This document shows positions 63,340-64,000 of a stretch of DNA of 64,000 nt, piece after piece; position 1 is the stretch's first letter, and every line of letters starts with the position of its first letter. The stretch covers positions 44,832 through 108,831 of the forward strand of contig NZ_QPLK01000014.1 of assembly GCF_003340565.1 (NCBI RefSeq). The letters are read 5' to 3'. The DNA is from Rhodovulum sp. 12E13. Its GTDB lineage: Bacteria; Pseudomonadota; Alphaproteobacteria; Rhodobacterales; Rhodobacteraceae. Below the pieces are notes generated by a model. That model was not told the DNA's origin, searched no databases, and saw only the letters and a list, made by a program, of their open reading frames with translations. Both the position numbers and the translations under genes were made by a program.

Positions 63340-63828
63340 ACCGATCACGGCGGTGGCGGTTGTCACGCCTTTGATGATGCCTCCCGCTTCCGCCGGTCGT
63401 CCGGCGCGGGCGCCTATCTCGGGCTGATGCCCGGACGCTAGGAGTGCGGAGAGATCAGCCGGAACGGGCGTGGGTCCAAGCGGGGAGACGCCTTCACCAG
63501 GAAGTGCCTGTTCGAAGCCGCGAACGTAATCGTCTGCCGAAACCTGGACGGGCCACGGCTGCGGGACTGGGCAAAGACGATCGCCGCGAGAACCGGACCG
63601 CGCAAGGCCAAGGTCGTGCTGGCCCGGAAACTGGCGGTCACCCTGCACGCCACGTGGCGCACGAACACGCCCTTCCGGGAGGCGGCAATGGCAGAGGTCC
63701 AGACAACGCGACCGGCGCTGATCTTCAGCAAACCGGAATGCGTCCAGCCGGGACGCGCGGCGAGGGTGAGATCGCTCCCTGGGCTGCGGCAACAACCGCG
63801 CACACCACTTCGATCCACCCGACCCTGA
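63338..63828 (+). pseudogene. IS110-family transposase, C-terminal remnant
   Basis: Reads GPITAVAVVT, shifts frame near 63367, continues FDDASRFRRSSGAGAYLGLMPGR, meets an in-frame TAG at 63439-63441, then KRGDAFTRKCLFEAANVIV and LRDWAKTIAARTGPRKAKVVLARKLAVTLHATWR. This is the conserved C-terminal half (transposase_20 domain) of IS110-type transposases, which in intact copies reads GxGPxTA...DDPxRFRxxRxVGAYLGL. The N-terminal DEDD half is missing. One frameshift and one stop make it inactive. Confidence 0.85.
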
Positions 63829-63933
63829 ACCCGGCTTATTCATCCAAATCAGGGGTAATGGCTGGCGTGCCCACGAAAGCTCTGTAGAATCAAGTTGCTA
63901 CACCAAGTCCGACAGCAGCCCTCGGAGCACGCC

Positions 63934-64000
63934 ATGGGTGAAACGCTACAGCCGGTCGTCACGGGCTTCAACAAGTCCCTGCGGGTCGAGAGCCGCGCCG
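63934..64000 (+). mobile_element. IS1380-like transposase, 5' end only
   Basis: ATG followed by MGETLQPVVTGFNKSLRVESRA, cut by the window edge. FNxSLRVESR near the N-terminus is characteristic of IS1380-family transposases. The element's left end should lie between the IS110 remnant and this ATG, perhaps near 63830-63870, but no terminal inverted repeat can be confirmed without the right end. Confidence 0.6.

Larger units (their letters stand above)
63251..63933. other. Mobile-element debris downstream of proV
   Basis: No intact gene. From left to right: GC-rich spacer, the truncated palindromic element, the IS110 remnant and about 105 bp of less GC-rich DNA that probably belongs to the IS1380-like element. 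Confidence 0.6.

Overview
The window is GC-rich (roughly 70 percent) DNA with tightly packed, often ATGA-overlapping genes. It looks like a chromosomal segment of an alphaproteobacterium of the Rhodobacteraceae (Roseobacter/Rhodobacter/Paracoccus type). Supporting signs are the heterotetrameric sarcosine oxidase, TRAP and Liv-type transporters for aromatic acids, a PhrB-type iron-sulphur photolyase, a two-domain cold shock protein, a decayed VPLPA-type sorting signal, and several copies of an intergenic G/C-palindrome element. The assignment is from gene content and by-eye similarity only.

Layout. 1-7.3 kb: end of lpdA, a 29-residue lipoprotein, a fatty acid desaturase, a photolyase/SDR pair, a secreted propeller protein, a tail-anchored unknown and a YjhX-family protein. 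7.4-18.1 kb: a homogentisate cluster (maiA and a MarR regulator on the minus strand; hmgA, fahA, a metallo-beta-lactamase-fold protein, an aromatic flavin monooxygenase, a DUF2783 protein, a TRAP transporter and hppD on the plus strand). This should take tyrosine or hydroxyphenyl acids through homogentisate to fumarate and acetoacetate. 18.1-26.6 kb: a fumarylpyruvate-hydrolase-like gene, a second MarR regulator, a complete Liv-type ABC transporter, a cupin and a PhzS-like monooxygenase. 26.6-37.7 kb: two divergent operons encoding a CoA-dependent aromatic route best explained as 2-aminobenzoate (anthranilate) degradation: CoA ligase, fused monooxygenase/ene-reductase, SDR, beta-oxidation-like enzymes, thioesterase and RidA-like protein, with a MarR regulator inside.

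A 30-bp palindromic site occurs three times: in front of the Liv transporter, between the two divergent anthranilate operons, and upstream of the PhzS-like gene. It suggests one regulon, probably under the embedded MarR protein.

38-50 kb is mostly housekeeping: gpt, fabI, pdxH, a cold shock protein, a DUF192 protein, tRNA-Pro(UGG), an HlyU-like protein, rpoD, dnaG, a DNA ligase/exonuclease pair and an SH3 lipoprotein. 51.6-63.3 kb: sarcosine oxidase soxBDAG, a small membrane protein, a lytic transglycosylase, pepF and a glycine-betaine ABC transporter proXWV. Betaine uptake and sarcosine oxidation are metabolically linked. The right edge carries a broken IS110-family transposase remnant and the start of an IS1380-like transposase. 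Non-coding stretches contain several short tandem repeats and a decayed exported-protein gene.
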